From positions 115,026-179,025 of the forward strand of contig CAKUVD010000005.1 in assembly GCA_934695325.1 (NCBI GenBank): 64,000 nt of DNA, read 5' to 3'. The notes under the pieces were generated by a model. That model was given only the letters and a program-made list of their open reading frames with translations. It was not told where the DNA came from and did no database searches. Each line of letters opens with the position of its first letter. The stretch's first letter is position 1. Position numbers and translations under genes: made by a program. Below are positions 44,247 to 53,269 of the stretch, piece after piece. This DNA comes from an uncultured Bacteroidales bacterium. GTDB taxonomy: Bacteria; Bacteroidota; Bacteroidia; Bacteroidales; UBA932.

Positions 44247-45209
44247 ATGTCAGAATACCATACGCCAGTGCTTCTGGACGAGAGCGTTTCAGCCCTTGTC
44301 ACCGATCCGTCAGGGATCTACATTGACGCCACATTCGGAGGCGGCGGACACACCGCCGAGATTCTCTCCAGACTGTCCGGAGATGGAAGAGTCATCGCCT
44401 TCGACCGGGACAGCGACGCCATAGGAAACAGGATTGACGACCCGAGGCTCATCCTCATCAGAGCCGATTTCAGATACATACACAATTTCGTCCTCTGGGA
44501 GACTCTGAAAGGCACCATAGGAGACTACGACGGGGAAGAGGCGCTGAATGACAATGCGAAAGTGACCGGGATTCTGGCGGATCTCGGCGTATCTTCCCAC
44601 CAGTTCGACACTGCGGACAGAGGCTTCTCCTTCCGCTTCGACGCGCCCCTGGACATGAGGATGAACACAGAAGGAGGCACGACAGCCGCCGAAATAGTCA
44701 ACACCTACGGACAGGACGAACTGGAAAGAATTCTGAAAATCTACGGTGAAGTGGACAACGCCAAGCGCATAGCGCAACTGATAGTCTCGGCCAGGTCGGC
44801 CGTGGAGATCCGAACCACCGGAGAACTTGACAAGGCCATAGAGCCGGCACTCCCCGGCTTCGCAAGCCACAAGACTCTCGCCAAGATATACCAGGCGCTC
44901 AGAATCGAGGTGAACAATGAAATGAGATCCCTGGAGAAGTTCCTCGAGGGTGCGGCATTGTCCCTCAAAGCCGGAGGCAGGCTGGCGGTGATAACCTATC
45001 ACTCGCTAGAGGATCGTATGGTGAAGAATTTCATAAAATCAGGGAACATTCACGGAGAAGTCGCAAAAGATTTCTACGGAAACGTACTGGCTCCGCTCAA
45101 GGCGCTGAATCGCAAGCCGATATTGCCTCAAGAAAGCGAGATATCAGAAAACACAAGAGCGAGAAGCGCAAAGCTGCGCGTCGCAGAACGGATAGAGGAG
45201 GAGGCCTGA
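44247..45209 (+). CDS. rsmH: 16S rRNA (cytosine(1402)-N(4))-methyltransferase
   Basis: The protein has 320 residues. The start at 44247 (MSEYHTPVLLDE) is set by family alignment and by a rare strong ribosome binding site, ACGGAGGT at 44235-44242. Family motifs are YIDATFGGGGHTAEIL (SAM site), ILADLGVSSHQFD, GFSFRFDAPLDMRM and LAVITYHSLEDRMVKNF. It methylates N4 of C1402 in the ribosomal decoding site. It lies 13 bases after mraZ and is followed after one base by the ftsL-like gene. Confidence 0.97.
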   Translation: MSEYHTPVLLDESVSALVTDPSGIYIDATFGGGGHTAEILSRLSGDGRVIAFDRDSDAIGNRIDDPRLILIRADFRYIHNFVLWETLKGTIGDYDGEEALNDNAKVTGILADLGVSSHQFDTADRGFSFRFDAPLDMRMNTEGGTTAAEIVNTYGQDELERILKIYGEVDNAKRIAQLIVSARSAVEIRTTGELDKAIEPALPGFASHKTLAKIYQALRIEVNNEMRSLEKFLEGAALSLKAGGRLAVITYHSLEDRMVKNFIKSGNIHGEVAKDFYGNVLAPLKALNRKPILPQESEISENTRARSAKLRVAERIEEEA

Positions 45210-45210
45210 T

Positions 45211-45564
45211 ATGATCGACTTGAAATCCATAGGACACTCAGTCTGGGACATAATAATAGCTTTCTTCAGAGGCGAGATCTTCCTGAAGATGAAACTGGAC
45301 AAGTATTTCGTGCACATTATCTTCGTCTTCCTTCTGGCTTGGGTGACCATAATATTGAAGATACTGGCAGAGAACACATTCGAGAAAGTCGAGAGCAACA
45401 AGAAGACGCTGAAGAGTATGCAGATATACCACACAGAGAAGATGGTAGAAATGGCTCGGCTCGGAAGAATGTCCAAGACAGGCGAGATGCTGAAGGAAAG
45501 GGGCTCCGTCGTGGCGTTTCCTATAAAGCCGGCTGACACTATAGATTCGGAGGAAAGGCAATGA
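45211..45564 (+). CDS. ftsL: FtsL-like cell division protein
   Basis: The protein has 117 residues with one membrane segment (HIIFVFLLAWVTIILKI, residues 33-49), a cytoplasmic N-terminus and a short periplasmic heptad-like helix (AENTFEKVESNKKTLKSMQI). Sequence similarity to proteobacterial FtsL is minimal, as expected for the Bacteroidota FtsL-like family. Position between rsmH and ftsI and size support the call. FtsL and FtsQ with FtsB recruit and activate the FtsW-FtsI synthase. The start is one base after the rsmH stop, and the end overlaps the start of ftsI. Confidence 0.8.
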   Translation: MIDLKSIGHSVWDIIIAFFRGEIFLKMKLDKYFVHIIFVFLLAWVTIILKILAENTFEKVESNKKTLKSMQIYHTEKMVEMARLGRMSKTGEMLKERGSVVAFPIKPADTIDSEERQ

Positions 45565-47663
45565 TGACGAATGACAATCCCGAGAGAGAAAGCAACATAC
45601 TGAAAGGGATGCACGTGGCATTCGCCATAATCTGCATTATAATGCTGTGTCGGATAGTATCCATTCAGTGCTGTTTCCGGAATTCGGACCCTTACCTCAA
45701 GTATTTCCGCGCCACCAACTGGAAACAGGGCATCGCCCCTTCTCGAGGAGCCATACTGGCTTCCGACGGCAGGATCCTGGCCATTACAACGCCGATGTAT
45801 CAGATCTATATGGACTGCACCGTACAGAAAGAAGCATTTCTGGCAAAGGACAAGGACGGCCAGCTGCTGGACAAGGACGGAGAGAAGAAGGAACAGGCGT
45901 GGAGAGACTCGGTGAGAGGGCTGGCGGAAGGGCTGTCAAGGATCTACGGAAAGTCACCGCAGTTCTGGAACGGCACGATAATAAACGGCAGGAACACCGG
46001 CAAGAAATACCTCAAGATAGGCGGAAACATTGACCACGAGACTCTTCAGAAGGTCAAGGCGCTGCCGCTCTTCAACAAAGGCGGCAACAAGGGAGGCATA
46101 ATAATAAAGGACATCGACACGAGGCAGTACCCTTACGGAGCGCTCGCGCTCAGGACCATCGGATACGTGAAGGACAATGATATGGAATCCGGGAGACGGG
46201 CCATCGGCCTGGAGGGCAAGTTCAACTATATCCTTCACGGAAAGGACGGCTATTTCTGGACAAGGCAAAGTGACAAAAGCCGCATAATGAACAGAGACAG
46301 TTCCTGGGTGGATGCCGAGAACGGAAAGGACATCCGGACGACTCTCAACATTGACCTGCAGGACATCGCCGACAATGCGCTGCGCGGACAGATATCCGGC
46401 CAGGACAATCTGGAGGCGGGATGTGTCATCATTATGGACGTGAAGACCGGAGCGATAAGGGCAATGGTGAACCTTACGAGGGACAGCACCTCCGGGACAT
46501 TCGGAGAGAACTACAACCTCGCGATAGGGCGTGCTGGCGAGCCTGGTTCCGTATTCAAGTCGGCGATCCTGATGAGCCTTATGGAAGACGGCAAGGTAAG
46601 GCTTTCCGACGAGATTCCGACGAACCACGGAATCGTAGGAAAGTTCAAGGCCGACGAACATATAGTGGCCTACGAACGCAGCCAGCACAAGGACAAGATC
46701 TCAGTGATGCACGGATACGAGACATCCTCCAACTACGTTTTCAGGAAACTCGCCATAGACAATTACGGAGACAAGCCGAAGAAGCTGCTCGACAACCTCT
46801 ATATGTACAAGCTCGGCGAAAGCTATGACTTCGACCTGGACGGCTTCGCCGCGCCTTATCTGCCGTCACCTGACTCAAAGTATTGGAGCGGCACCGACCT
46901 CGGCTCCATAGCCATCGGATATTCAGTCCGCGAGACGCCGCTTCATCTGGTGACATTCTACAATGCCATCGCGAACAAAGGGAAGATGATGAAGCCATAT
47001 CTGGTGGAAGACATTGAAGAGAGCGGGATCGTGAAGGAGAAAAGAGGTCCGTCAGTGCTGAACGGGGCCATCTGCTCGCGTGCGACTGCGGACAGCCTCA
47101 CTACCGGTCTTATGAGAATCACCGAAGAAGGAACCGCGGCGAGAAGGCTGAAAGACGCCAAGCTCAAAGTGGCTGGAAAGACCGGGACGGCCAGGATAGT
47201 GGTGGATCCGAAGACGGCGATGCCAAGAGACCCGTACACGGACAGACAGGGCAGGAAACGCTATCAGGGAACATTCGTAGGGTTCTTTCCTGCCGAGAAT
47301 CCGGCATACTCAGCCATAGTGGTGATCTACTCCAAGCCCAGCAAGGAGATTTTCTTCGGAGGAACGACTCCGGCCCTGGTGTTCAGGGAGATCGTAGACA
47401 AGATATATGCTTATGACACGTCATACGGAGAATTTCTGAAAGACAAAGGCAGGATGCCGGAGCTCAGGCAGGAACTTCCATCCGTGGACAAGGACGGAAG
47501 AGTCCCGGACCTGAAAGGGCTTGGACTTTCAGATGCGATGTATGTGATAGAAAGTGACGGATACAGATGCTCTTACACAGGTACGGGGCACGTCGCGGGA
47601 CAGAGCCCGGCACCTGGCACAAGACTGGACGCCGGAGGAAAGATATCAATCAGACTTGAGTAG
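45561..47663 (+). CDS. ftsI: Penicillin-binding transpeptidase FtsI (PBP3) with C-terminal PASTA domain
   Basis: The protein has 700 residues; ATG at 45561 or 45564. A single membrane segment (HVAFAIICIIMLCRIVSI) precedes the dimerisation domain (APSRGAILASDGRILAITTPMY) and the transpeptidase domain with Ser330 in SVFK, SSN in ETSSNYVF and KTG at 540-542 (AGKTGTARI). A PASTA domain ends the protein (RVPDLKGLGLSDAMYVIESDG). It crosslinks septal peptidoglycan together with FtsW, encoded four genes on. The PASTA tail is usual in Bacteroidota. The start overlaps the ftsL-like stop. Confidence 0.95.
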   Translation: MMTNDNPERESNILKGMHVAFAIICIIMLCRIVSIQCCFRNSDPYLKYFRATNWKQGIAPSRGAILASDGRILAITTPMYQIYMDCTVQKEAFLAKDKDGQLLDKDGEKKEQAWRDSVRGLAEGLSRIYGKSPQFWNGTIINGRNTGKKYLKIGGNIDHETLQKVKALPLFNKGGNKGGIIIKDIDTRQYPYGALALRTIGYVKDNDMESGRRAIGLEGKFNYILHGKDGYFWTRQSDKSRIMNRDSSWVDAENGKDIRTTLNIDLQDIADNALRGQISGQDNLEAGCVIIMDVKTGAIRAMVNLTRDSTSGTFGENYNLAIGRAGEPGSVFKSAILMSLMEDGKVRLSDEIPTNHGIVGKFKADEHIVAYERSQHKDKISVMHGYETSSNYVFRKLAIDNYGDKPKKLLDNLYMYKLGESYDFDLDGFAAPYLPSPDSKYWSGTDLGSIAIGYSVRETPLHLVTFYNAIANKGKMMKPYLVEDIEESGIVKEKRGPSVLNGAICSRATADSLTTGLMRITEEGTAARRLKDAKLKVAGKTGTARIVVDPKTAMPRDPYTDRQGRKRYQGTFVGFFPAENPAYSAIVVIYSKPSKEIFFGGTTPALVFREIVDKIYAYDTSYGEFLKDKGRMPELRQELPSVDKDGRVPDLKGLGLSDAMYVIESDGYRCSYTGTGHVAGQSPAPGTRLDAGGKISIRLE

Positions 47664-47671
47664 TTTTTATT

Positions 47672-49162
47672 ATGAAACTTGAAGAGATCATAAGAGACTG
47701 CGGTATCGTCAAGACAGACGGAGACACCGCTCAGAACATAAAATCAATATGCGCCGACTCCAGGAAAGTGGAGCCGGGTTCATTGTTCATTGCCGTAAAG
47801 GGATATGCCGGAGACGGGCACAAGTTCATTGCGTCCGCCATCGAAAAAGGTGCGTCCGCCGTAATTTACGAGGATGAGGATGAGATGAAGGCGCAGGCCG
47901 ATGCAGCAGGCGCGGATACATCCCGCATATCTTTCGTCAAGGTAAAAAGCTCTCGCCACGCCGAGGCTATGGCGGCAGCTGCATTCTACGGAAACCCCTC
48001 ACACGAACTCACGCTCGTCGGGATAACGGGGACCAACGGCAAGACGACTACGGTCACACTGCTCCACCACCTCTTCACGGCTCTCGGATACAAGTGCGGA
48101 CTGCTCTCGACGATAGCGAATTATGTAGGAGACAGGATACTCGAGACGGCCAATACCACGGCCGACCCCATCACCATCAACTCGTTGCTGAGACAGATGG
48201 CCGACGAAGGCTGCGAGTACTGCTTTATGGAGGTCAGCTCCATCGGTATGGAACAGGAAAGGGTGACAGGCCTGAAGTTCAAGGCAGGCATATTCTCGAA
48301 CCTGACGCACGACCATCTGGACTACCACAAGACATTCGCCGAGTATCTTCGCTGCAAGAAGCTTTTCTTTGACACGCTGCCGGCCGACGCCTATGCAATC
48401 ACCAACATTGATGACCGAAACGGTATGGTAATGGTGCAGAACACGAAGGCAAAAGTAGTGACCTATTCCTGCAGGAGCATCGCTGACCATACCTGCCGCA
48501 TCATTGAGGAAAGTTTCGACGGGATGCAGCTCCGCATAGACGGCAAGGAGATATGGACCAGGCTCATAGGACAGCACAATGCATATAATCTGCTCGCCAT
48601 CTACACCACCGCCATACTCATCGGGGCCGACCAGGACGAGGCTCTCATCCAGCTTAGCAGACTGGAATCAGCGAAAGGTAGGCTCGAGACAATGCGGGGG
48701 CCGCGCGGCCTTTCCGTCATCATCGACTACGCCCATACGCCTGACGCTCTGGAGAATGTCCTGAAGACACTCCGCGACATCGGGCCGAAGAAACACATAA
48801 TCTGCCTGTTCGGCTGCGGCGGGGACAGAGACCGCACCAAAAGGCCTGAGATGGCCGCAGTTGCAGAAAAATACTCCGACAGAATCTTCATCACATCGGA
48901 CAACAGCCGGACAGAGAAGACTGAAGACATTATGGAGGAAATCCGAAAAGGCCTGAGCCCGGCCGGAGCAACCAAAGCATTGTCCATAGCGGACAGGAAG
49001 GAAGCCATCAGAGCCGCCATCACCCTGGCGCCCGACGGAGCCGTGATCCTGCTCGCCGGCAAGGGGCACGAGACTTATCAGATAATCGGCACTGAGCACA
49101 GGCATTTCGATGAAAGGGAAATCGTCAGCGAAGTGTTCAAATCAATGGAGGAAGCGAAATGA
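47672..49162 (+). CDS. murE: UDP-N-acetylmuramoyl-tripeptide synthetase MurE
   Basis: The protein has 496 residues. The ATP loop GITGTNGKTTTVTLL, the Mur motifs TADPITINSLLR and SNLTHDHLDYHKTFAEY, and FGCGGDRDRTKRPEM are all present. It adds the third peptide residue to UDP-MurNAc-L-Ala-D-Glu. The specificity motif reads DNSRTE (Asp410), where meso-diaminopimelate-adding enzymes have DNPR. The Arg that contacts diaminopimelate is kept, so diaminopimelate remains the likely substrate. The last four bases overlap the mraY start. Confidence 0.95.
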   Translation: MKLEEIIRDCGIVKTDGDTAQNIKSICADSRKVEPGSLFIAVKGYAGDGHKFIASAIEKGASAVIYEDEDEMKAQADAAGADTSRISFVKVKSSRHAEAMAAAAFYGNPSHELTLVGITGTNGKTTTVTLLHHLFTALGYKCGLLSTIANYVGDRILETANTTADPITINSLLRQMADEGCEYCFMEVSSIGMEQERVTGLKFKAGIFSNLTHDHLDYHKTFAEYLRCKKLFFDTLPADAYAITNIDDRNGMVMVQNTKAKVVTYSCRSIADHTCRIIEESFDGMQLRIDGKEIWTRLIGQHNAYNLLAIYTTAILIGADQDEALIQLSRLESAKGRLETMRGPRGLSVIIDYAHTPDALENVLKTLRDIGPKKHIICLFGCGGDRDRTKRPEMAAVAEKYSDRIFITSDNSRTEKTEDIMEEIRKGLSPAGATKALSIADRKEAIRAAITLAPDGAVILLAGKGHETYQIIGTEHRHFDEREIVSEVFKSMEEAK

Positions 49163-50469
49163 TATACCACTTGTTCCAGTTGCTGAAAGACTATGACATT
49201 CCTGGGCAGGGCCTTATGAACTACCTGTCTTTCAGGGCAATGGCCGCCAGCGTAACGGCTATGTTGATTTCATTCTTCGCAGGTAGGCGCATCATCCGCT
49301 GGCTGCAGAAGAAACAGATCGGAGAGACGATCAGGGACCTCGGCCTGGAGGGGCAGATGCAGAAGAAAGGCACCCCTACGATGGGAGGTGTCATAATACT
49401 TCTCGCCATCGGCGTATCAGCGCTGCTTTTCTGTGACCTCACAAACATCTATACACAGCTGCTTATGTTCACCACATTCTGGTGTGGAGGAATCGGATTC
49501 GCCGATGACTACATAAAGGTGTTCAGACACAATAAGGATGGAATGAGCGAGAGGGGCAAGCTGGTGCTGCAGATTATACTCGGCTTCATCGTAGGGCTTA
49601 CTGTATGCTTCAACAATGACATTGTCATAAGAGAGAAAGTCAAGGTCGAGACAGCGGAAAACGGAACCACCTATCTTCCGCAGGGAAGTTCCGACCTGGA
49701 CGTGAACAGCGAGACCATCGTGAGCCGCAGCGGATGGAAGATGGAGAACATAGTGAAGAGCACAAAGACCACTCTGCCATTCGTTAAGAGGCACGAGTTC
49801 GACTACAAGTGGCTGTCTCCGTTCCAGGGGAAATGGGGCTGGTACTGCAAATGGGCGATCTACGTGCTGATGATAGTGATCGTCATAACAGCCTGCTCGA
49901 ACGGCACGAACCTCACCGACGGAATGGACGGGCTGGCGGCCGGAACTTCAGCCATCGTGGGCACGGTCATCGGCATCCTGGCCTGGCTGAGCGGAAACCT
50001 CATAAACTCTGATTACCTGAACATAATGTATATTCCGGGCACCGGAGAGGTGGCTGTATTTATGTCGGTGTTCGTGGGAGCCCTGCTCGGATTCCTGTGG
50101 TACAACTCATACCCGGCGCAGGTATTTATGGGCGACACGGGCAGCCTGGCGATAGGCGGAATCATAGGCGTGAGCGCCATATTGATAAGGAAAGAGCTTC
50201 TGCTTCCGATATTGTGCGGGATTTTCTTCGTGGAAAGCCTGTCGGTGCTGATTCAGAGGTTCTGGTTCAAGTACACGAGGAAACGATATGGCACGGGGCA
50301 GAGGATTTTCAGGATGGCTCCGTTGCATCATCATTATCAGAAAATAGGGATAGATGCGAAGATTCAGTGGCCGAGCCACCCGATTCCGGAGGCTAAGATT
50401 GTCACGAGGTTCTGGCTTGTGGGGCTTATCCTCGCGGTCGCCACACTCGCCCTCCTCAAGATAAGATAA
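49159..50469 (+). CDS. mraY: Phospho-N-acetylmuramoyl-pentapeptide-transferase
   Basis: The protein has 436 residues and about ten membrane segments. Catalytic and binding motifs are GTPTMGGVIILLAI, GFADDYIKVFR (Asp-Asp), NGTNLTDGMDGLAAGTS, FMGDTGSLAIGG and PLHHHYQKIG. It transfers phospho-MurNAc-pentapeptide to undecaprenyl phosphate, giving lipid I. The extra length against proteobacterial MraY (about 360) is a polar insertion of about 60 residues (near 150-215, VETAENGTTYLPQGSSDLDV), common in Bacteroidota. Coupled by ATGA overlap to murE; murD follows after 41 bases. Confidence 0.96.
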   Translation: MIYHLFQLLKDYDIPGQGLMNYLSFRAMAASVTAMLISFFAGRRIIRWLQKKQIGETIRDLGLEGQMQKKGTPTMGGVIILLAIGVSALLFCDLTNIYTQLLMFTTFWCGGIGFADDYIKVFRHNKDGMSERGKLVLQIILGFIVGLTVCFNNDIVIREKVKVETAENGTTYLPQGSSDLDVNSETIVSRSGWKMENIVKSTKTTLPFVKRHEFDYKWLSPFQGKWGWYCKWAIYVLMIVIVITACSNGTNLTDGMDGLAAGTSAIVGTVIGILAWLSGNLINSDYLNIMYIPGTGEVAVFMSVFVGALLGFLWYNSYPAQVFMGDTGSLAIGGIIGVSAILIRKELLLPILCGIFFVESLSVLIQRFWFKYTRKRYGTGQRIFRMAPLHHHYQKIGIDAKIQWPSHPIPEAKIVTRFWLVGLILAVATLALLKIR

Positions 50470-50510
50470 TTGCAAGGTTTAACTGAATTTGAGACAAACT
50501 GCATACGAAG

Positions 50511-51860
50511 ATGGATACTAAAAAGCGAATCGTAATCCTGGGCGGAGGCGAAAGCGGAGCAGGCGCCGCCGTCCTCGCGAAAGTAAAAGGCTTCGACGTC
50601 TTCCTCTCTGACAGAGGAGAAATCGCCGCAGAGCACGCCGCACTCCTGAAGAAATGGGATATCCCATACGAAGAGGGACACCATACGGAAGAACTGATAC
50701 TGAACGCCGATGAGATCATAAAGAGCCCCGGGATACCGTCCACGGCCCCGATGATCCGCAAGATCGAAGAGAAAGGCATACATATCATCTCCGAGATCGA
50801 ATTCGCCGGCAGATACGATACCGCCAAGAAAATATGTATAACAGGCAGCAACGGCAAGACCACCACGACGTCACTGATCTACTACCTCTTGAAAGAGGCA
50901 GGACTCAACGTCGGCCTCGGCGGAAACATCGGGAAGAGCTACGCATATCAGGTCGCTACCGAACATTTCGACTACTACGTTTTGGAAATCAGCAGTTTCC
51001 AACTGGACAACTGCTACGACTTCCGTCCTGACATCGCCATAATCACGAACATAACCCCAGATCATCTCGACAGATACGGCTACGAGATGGAGAACTATGT
51101 GAAGGCCAAGTTCAGACTCACGAGGAACCTGCGCCCGGAAGACTGCTTCATCTTCGATTCAGATGACGAAATCACCATAAACCATCTGAGCAAGATCGTG
51201 ATGGAGGCCAAAAGACTTCCGTTCTCGCAGAAGGACAGACCTCAACCGGGAGCATATCTCGACGGAGACAAGATTGTCGTAAGATATGATGACGACGAGT
51301 GCGACATCTTCCTGAAAGAACTGGCGCTCGGAGGAAAGCACAACATCTACAATTCTATGGCGGCAGCCCTTGCGGCCAAGGCCAGCGGCATCGACAATGA
51401 GACCATCCGCAATTCGCTGGAGACATTCGCTCCGATAGAGCATAGGCTCGAGCCGGTTCTCAGCGTCGGAGGAGTGCTCTACATCAACGACTCCAAGGCG
51501 ACCAATGTAGACGCCGCGTGGTATGCGCTGGAGTGCCAGACACGCCCAGTGGTGTGGATCGTGGGCGGAACCGACAAAGGCAACGATTACGATGTCCTGA
51601 AGGCTCTCGTGAAGGAGAAAGTCAAGGCCATCGTATGTATGGGCGTGGACAACCATAAGTTTCACGAAGCGTTCGAGAGCATTGTCGGGAAAGAGAATAT
51701 GAAAGACACACTCTCGGCGGAAGAGGCCGTAAAGGCGTCAGCCGCATTCGCAAAAGACGGTGACGTAGTGCTGCTCAGTCCTTGCTGCGCAAGTTTCGAC
51801 CTTTTCACTTGCTATGAAGACCGCGGAGAGAAATTCAAGGAAGCCGTAAGAAAACTTTAG
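50511..51860 (+). CDS. murD: UDP-N-acetylmuramoylalanine--D-glutamate ligase
   Basis: The protein has 449 residues. An N-terminal Rossmann domain (RIVILGGGESGAGAAVLA) binds the UDP-sugar. ITGSNGKTTTTSLIYYLL is the ATP loop, then ISSFQLDNCYDFRPDIA, TNITPDHLDRYGYEMENY and the C-terminal YINDSKATNVDAAWYAL and LLSPCCASFDLFTCYEDRG. It adds D-glutamate to UDP-MurNAc-L-Ala. Length and motifs are normal. It lies between mraY and ftsW (5-base gap). Unlike most of the window it is not enriched in the pentamer CATTG. Confidence 0.97.
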   Translation: MDTKKRIVILGGGESGAGAAVLAKVKGFDVFLSDRGEIAAEHAALLKKWDIPYEEGHHTEELILNADEIIKSPGIPSTAPMIRKIEEKGIHIISEIEFAGRYDTAKKICITGSNGKTTTTSLIYYLLKEAGLNVGLGGNIGKSYAYQVATEHFDYYVLEISSFQLDNCYDFRPDIAIITNITPDHLDRYGYEMENYVKAKFRLTRNLRPEDCFIFDSDDEITINHLSKIVMEAKRLPFSQKDRPQPGAYLDGDKIVVRYDDDECDIFLKELALGGKHNIYNSMAAALAAKASGIDNETIRNSLETFAPIEHRLEPVLSVGGVLYINDSKATNVDAAWYALECQTRPVVWIVGGTDKGNDYDVLKALVKEKVKAIVCMGVDNHKFHEAFESIVGKENMKDTLSAEEAVKASAAFAKDGDVVLLSPCCASFDLFTCYEDRGEKFKEAVRKL

Positions 51861-51865
51861 CGACT

Positions 51866-53257
51866 ATGGCGGAAGAATCAGAAAAGACAAGTTCGACATT
51901 CGGGCATAAGTTCGCAAGATTGTGGAACATACTGGACAATCCGGAAGGAGACAAGGTCGTATGGCTGATTGTCATCTTGCTCATACTCTGTTCCATATTG
52001 GCATTGTCTTCATCCACTTCGCAGCTGGTCGGGGACAAGGGGTCGAGAATATCCTATGCGATGGAACAGGGGATGTTGTCCGTCATCGGATTCGCCATCA
52101 TCTTCGGCATATATAAGATAAAGAAAATCGGATGGTTCTGGTATTTCTCCAGATTCGGTTTCGCAATATCGGCCTTCTTGCTGGGCTGGGTGGCGCTGCA
52201 CATCCAATTTCCAGGATTCTCCGCCGGTCATATAAACAGCGCCTGGCGAGTCATAAAAGTCGCCGGAGTATTTCAGCTGCACGTGTTCGAGTTCGCCAAA
52301 GTGTTTATGGTAATGTACATAGCCTGGGCGATGGATATGATAAACTCCGGCAAGCAGGGACTCGCAGACAGACTTGCAGACAGGTTTTCCAAAACAAAAT
52401 ACATCGGGAAATACATAAGACTGCTTAAAGAGAAGAGCGGCAAGGTCGTGTTCTATATCGGAATCCCGATCCTGATAGTATCAGCATTGATCTCTCCGGG
52501 AAGCAACTCCAGTGCGATCATCGTGGCAGCCATACTGATCGCCACGGCAGCGGTAGCCGGACTGGAGCACAGATATCTGTGGTACCTGGCAATAGCGCTC
52601 ATAGGCCTCGGCGTAATCGCCTTCGTAGGATATAAGCTGGACATCCTGCCTGCGCAGCGCATCGAGACCGCCATAAGCCGAATCTTCACGAAGAGCACAG
52701 ACAAGATCCTGGCAGAAATGCACACGAAGAAGCCTGGAAGTCCTGAATTCCAGAAATTATTGGATGCCAACCGGCAGCGCATCAGCGCCAAGGTAGCGGT
52801 GAGCGAAGGGACAGGACTGCTGGGCAAAGGCCCCGGCAACAGCACCCAGAAATATGTGGTCTCCGTAATATATGAAGACTATATGTTCAGTTTCATCATA
52901 GAGGAATATGGGATAATCGGAGCCCTCTTCATAATGTTCATCTATGGAAGCCTCCTGGCAAGAGGGAGTATGCTCGTGAGACAATGCGAAGACAGATATG
53001 CCAGGGCGCTCATAGCAGGCCTGATAATACTCATATCGGGCCAGGCCCTGCTCCATATGATGGTGAACCTGGATATGAGGATACACACCGGACAGACACT
53101 CCCGATGATCAGCCACGGAAAAAGTGCGTTCATCGCATTCAGCATCGCATTCGGCATAATTCTTTCAGTCAGCAGAATGGCAAAACTGAAGAACACTCAG
53201 GCGACGAAGTCCGCCGAAGATGCCGAGGCAGAAAAAGAACTGCCTGACGGACAATAA
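51866..53257 (+). CDS. ftsW: Peptidoglycan glycosyltransferase FtsW (SEDS family)
   Basis: The protein has 463 residues and about nine to ten membrane segments. SEDS marks are QFPGFSAGHINSAWR, FEFAKVFMVMYIAWAMD, LLGKGPGNSTQKYVV and IIEEYGIIGALFIMF. It polymerises septal glycan strands from lipid II with FtsI. The motif near the C-terminus reads LPMISHGKSAF, where most FtsW and RodA proteins have LPxISYGGTS or, in Bacteroidota, SRGGTS, so the double glycine is altered. The N-terminus carries about 25 extra cytoplasmic residues and the C-terminus a charged tail. It could be RodA, but the cluster position fits FtsW. Confidence 0.93.
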   Translation: MAEESEKTSSTFGHKFARLWNILDNPEGDKVVWLIVILLILCSILALSSSTSQLVGDKGSRISYAMEQGMLSVIGFAIIFGIYKIKKIGWFWYFSRFGFAISAFLLGWVALHIQFPGFSAGHINSAWRVIKVAGVFQLHVFEFAKVFMVMYIAWAMDMINSGKQGLADRLADRFSKTKYIGKYIRLLKEKSGKVVFYIGIPILIVSALISPGSNSSAIIVAAILIATAAVAGLEHRYLWYLAIALIGLGVIAFVGYKLDILPAQRIETAISRIFTKSTDKILAEMHTKKPGSPEFQKLLDANRQRISAKVAVSEGTGLLGKGPGNSTQKYVVSVIYEDYMFSFIIEEYGIIGALFIMFIYGSLLARGSMLVRQCEDRYARALIAGLIILISGQALLHMMVNLDMRIHTGQTLPMISHGKSAFIAFSIAFGIILSVSRMAKLKNTQATKSAEDAEAEKELPDGQ

Positions 53258-53269
53258 AGAGGATAGACT

